From Pirellulales bacterium (GTDB lineage: Bacteria; Planctomycetota; Planctomycetia; Pirellulales; Thermoguttaceae), in the NCBI GenBank assembly GCA_030617125.1, contig JAUWWA010000092.1, positions 1 to 6,792 of the forward strand: 6,792 bases of DNA, in the 5' to 3' direction. A program made the position numbers and the translations under genes. This document shows positions 5,464-6,792 of the stretch, one piece after another. Every line of letters starts with the position of its first letter. Position 1 is the first letter of the stretch. The notes beneath the pieces were generated by a model. The model searched no databases. It was given only the letters and a program-made list of their open reading frames with translations, and was not told the origin of the DNA.

Positions 5464-5489
5464 GCGCCGCCCTTGGGAGACGCCAAACC

Positions 5490-5624
5490 ATGCGCGGATG
5501 GAAAACCTTGCTGGTCGTCGGCGTGATCACGGCCGGGTTGTTTGCCCTGACGGCCGGACTGCGGAAACCGTACGCCTATCTCGCGGCCGAGTTGTCGCGG
5601 CGGCTCAACGGTGTTTCCGACTGA
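5490..5624 (+). CDS. Small single-pass membrane protein, 44 residues
   Basis: The product begins with a short basic N-terminus (MRGWK), has one hydrophobic segment at about residues 6-22, and continues with a basic/amphipathic tail (RKPYAYLAAELSRRL) that would sit at the membrane face. I do not recognise a family. The reading frame is open upstream to 5319, but that part runs through repeat DNA; the ATG at 5490 is chosen because GGGAG lies about 10 bases upstream and the hydrophobic segment follows directly. A weak promoter-like pair precedes it. Its TGA abuts the carboxykinase stop codon on the other strand, with both inside an inverted repeat. Small size keeps confidence moderate; conservation in relatives would settle it. 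Confidence 0.55.
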   Translation: MRGWKTLLVVGVITAGLFALTAGLRKPYAYLAAELSRRLNGVSD

Positions 5625-5641
5625 CTACTTCTGAAACACCG
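5609..5641. terminator. Inverted repeat spanning both convergent stop codons, possible bidirectional terminator
   Basis: CGGTGTTTC (5609-5617) and GAAACACCG (5633-5641) are perfect 9-bp inverted copies around a 15-base loop that contains the TGA of the small gene and the TAG of the carboxykinase gene. A stem here would form in either transcript. Neither side has a clear T tract, so termination may need Rho or the structure may only protect the 3' ends. Confidence 0.45.
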
Positions 5642-6792
5642 CCTTGATTTCCGAATGCAGGCCGGGGAACTTTTCGAGGAACTCGACGCGTTGCCGGTCG
5701 AGGGCTTCCTGGCGGCGTTGAAAGTCGCGGCGATTAAACAGCTTCTCCGGGTGCAACAAGATGGAATCGACCGCACGGATCGCCTTCGGCACCGTCAAGC
5801 CGGTTTTCGTCGATAGTTCCCAATCTTCCAATCCGCCGCGCAACAGGGAGTCGAGCACGCCCATGGTGTCGCCCAGCCGGATGTCGCGATAGCTCGCGCC
5901 CTCGCCGATCCATCCGGTGTTCAGCAGGTAGCAGTTGACGTGGTGATTCGTCTTGAGGATGTCGTAGAAGAGGTTGGCATGTTCGGCCCGGTCGCCGGCG
6001 ATAAAGGGATCGTAGAAGAAGACGTTCTTGATCTTTCCGGCTTGGGTGGGATCGCCGGCGGAAGACTCCATCGACTGTCCGAGCACCATGAACGCGGCCG
6101 CCTGCTCGTGGGTCAGCGTCGCGATGGCGGGGATGATGGCCCCGCGGGTGATGATGAACAGGTTATCGACGCGCTCGGCGTTGATGTTATCGCCGGCGTG
6201 CATGAAATCGCGCCGCTCGATGACCGCCCGGCCATTGCTGGTCAGTTCGAGGTTGAAGAAGTCGAACGCGCCGTCTTCTTCGACGTGGACGTTTTCGAGG
6301 AACGTTCGCCGCTTCAGTGCACCGTAGTAAGCCTCCACCTGATCGGCGGGGTTCAGGCCGTCGGTTTTCACGAACAGCCCGCCCACCTCGAAACCGCGAA
6401 ACGTCCCGTCGCGGTACAGGATGCCGCCGTCGTCCTGAATGAGCCAGGATCGCTCGTGACCCTTTCGGGCCAGCACCTTGCAGGTGGTGCTCGTCTTGCC
6501 GTTAGCGCTGAGCGCTACAAACAGCGAGAAGCTGGTCGCATACGGGCCGTGGGCGGTCTCCAGCGTGTCCTTCCGGCAACCGGCGTGCAGAAACAACGCG
6601 TCGCCGCCAAGCTTCGCGCGGTAGTTCTCGCCCGTGAAAACCCCCTTCTTCCACTCGCCGAAGTAGTTGCTGTTGCGGACGATCTTCACGAGTTTGCCGT
6701 CGGGCGAATGCGCGTTGCGGATCGTGATGCTCTTCTCCGGCAGCTCCTTGTCCTTGTTCTGCTCGAACTCGTCGTCGAAGAACATCAACACC
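5625..6792 (-). CDS. pckA: Divergent ATP-type phosphoenolpyruvate carboxykinase, N-terminus beyond the window
   Basis: PEPCK converts oxaloacetate and a nucleoside triphosphate to phosphoenolpyruvate and CO2 in the cytoplasm, linking the TCA cycle to gluconeogenesis. The visible 388 residues run into the window edge; by comparison with E. coli Pck (540 residues) about 160-200 N-terminal residues are missing. Family landmarks in order: YFGEWKKG (43-50, the metal-binding lysine region), LHAGC (68-72, matching the E. coli His232 region), a P-loop ALSANGKT (93-100), DD at 120-121, GGLFVKT (137-143), LENVHV (165-170), TSNGR (184-188, matching TENTR), LTHEQ (226-230), LLNTGW (289-294) and DT (308-309). 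The P-loop differs from the usual GLSGTGKT and the kinase-2 motif lacks the E-H after DD, so nucleotide preference may differ. The family call is strong; retained activity is inference. Confidence 0.85.
   Translation of the reverse strand, partial: VLMFFDDEFEQNKDKELPEKSITIRNAHSPDGKLVKIVRNSNYFGEWKKGVFTGENYRAKLGGDALFLHAGCRKDTLETAHGPYATSFSLFVALSANGKTSTTCKVLARKGHERSWLIQDDGGILYRDGTFRGFEVGGLFVKTDGLNPADQVEAYYGALKRRTFLENVHVEEDGAFDFFNLELTSNGRAVIERRDFMHAGDNINAERVDNLFIITRGAIIPAIATLTHEQAAAFMVLGQSMESSAGDPTQAGKIKNVFFYDPFIAGDRAEHANLFYDILKTNHHVNCYLLNTGWIGEGASYRDIRLGDTMGVLDSLLRGGLEDWELSTKTGLTVPKAIRAVDSILLHPEKLFNRRDFQRRQEALDRQRVEFLEKFPGLHSEIKAVFQK

Larger units (their letters stand above)
5069..5489. other. 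Repeat-rich spacer between divergent genes
   Basis: The 421 bases between the leftward secreted protein gene and the rightward small membrane protein gene are non-coding low-complexity DNA. Going rightward they hold a mixed-sequence stretch (5080-5229), tandem GAATGAT units, a G-rich purine tract, degenerate heptamers on the opposite strand sense, and a pyrimidine-rich tract ending near 5425. Short open frames here (for example 5164-5361 minus) are built of repeat sequence and have Pro/Ser/His-rich composition, so they are not called. Confidence 0.65.

Noticed and set aside
5319..5489. Upstream extension of the small membrane protein
   Set aside because: Runs through the period-7 repeats; the ATG at 5490 has a ribosome site and directly precedes the membrane segment.

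Overview
The window reads as a chromosomal segment of a GC-rich Gram-negative bacterium, most probably a planctomycete of the Pirellulales type. This is inferred from the style of the LpxC, OmpH and PEPCK-like proteins, the lipid A gene order with a Gfo/Idh/MocA oxidoreductase next to lpxA, and spacers rich in degenerate heptamer repeats. No database search was possible, so the taxonomy is inference.

Layout from right to left along the minus strand. The right edge (5625-6792) holds the C-terminal two thirds of a divergent ATP-type phosphoenolpyruvate carboxykinase. Facing it on the plus strand is a 44-residue single-pass membrane protein gene (5490-5624). The two stop codons abut with no base between them, inside a perfect 9-bp inverted repeat that could terminate both transcripts. 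A 421-base spacer (5069-5489) follows, containing period-7 repeats, an 18-bp inverted repeat and a G-rich purine tract. Next is a secreted protein of unknown function (4079-5068), then a 301-base spacer with three hairpins.

The rest is an outer-membrane biogenesis cluster transcribed leftward: ompH/skp (periplasmic chaperone), lpxC (committed deacetylase of lipid A synthesis), lpxA (first acyltransferase of lipid A synthesis) and a nucleotide-sugar-type Gfo/Idh/MocA dehydrogenase that may be a GnnA-like UDP-GlcNAc 3-dehydrogenase. LpxA acylates UDP-GlcNAc or a 3-amino analogue, LpxC deacetylates the product, and OmpH escorts outer-membrane proteins through the periplasm. No fabZ or lpxD lies in the window.

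The most unusual signals are small: a palindrome that supplies the stop codon of lpxC, a canonical G-quadruplex motif plus a hairpin between lpxA and the oxidoreductase, heptamer-repeat DNA upstream of the secreted protein, the shared stem at the convergent stop codons, and the altered nucleotide-binding motifs of the carboxykinase. I see no phage, CRISPR, complete transposon, tRNA or rRNA.
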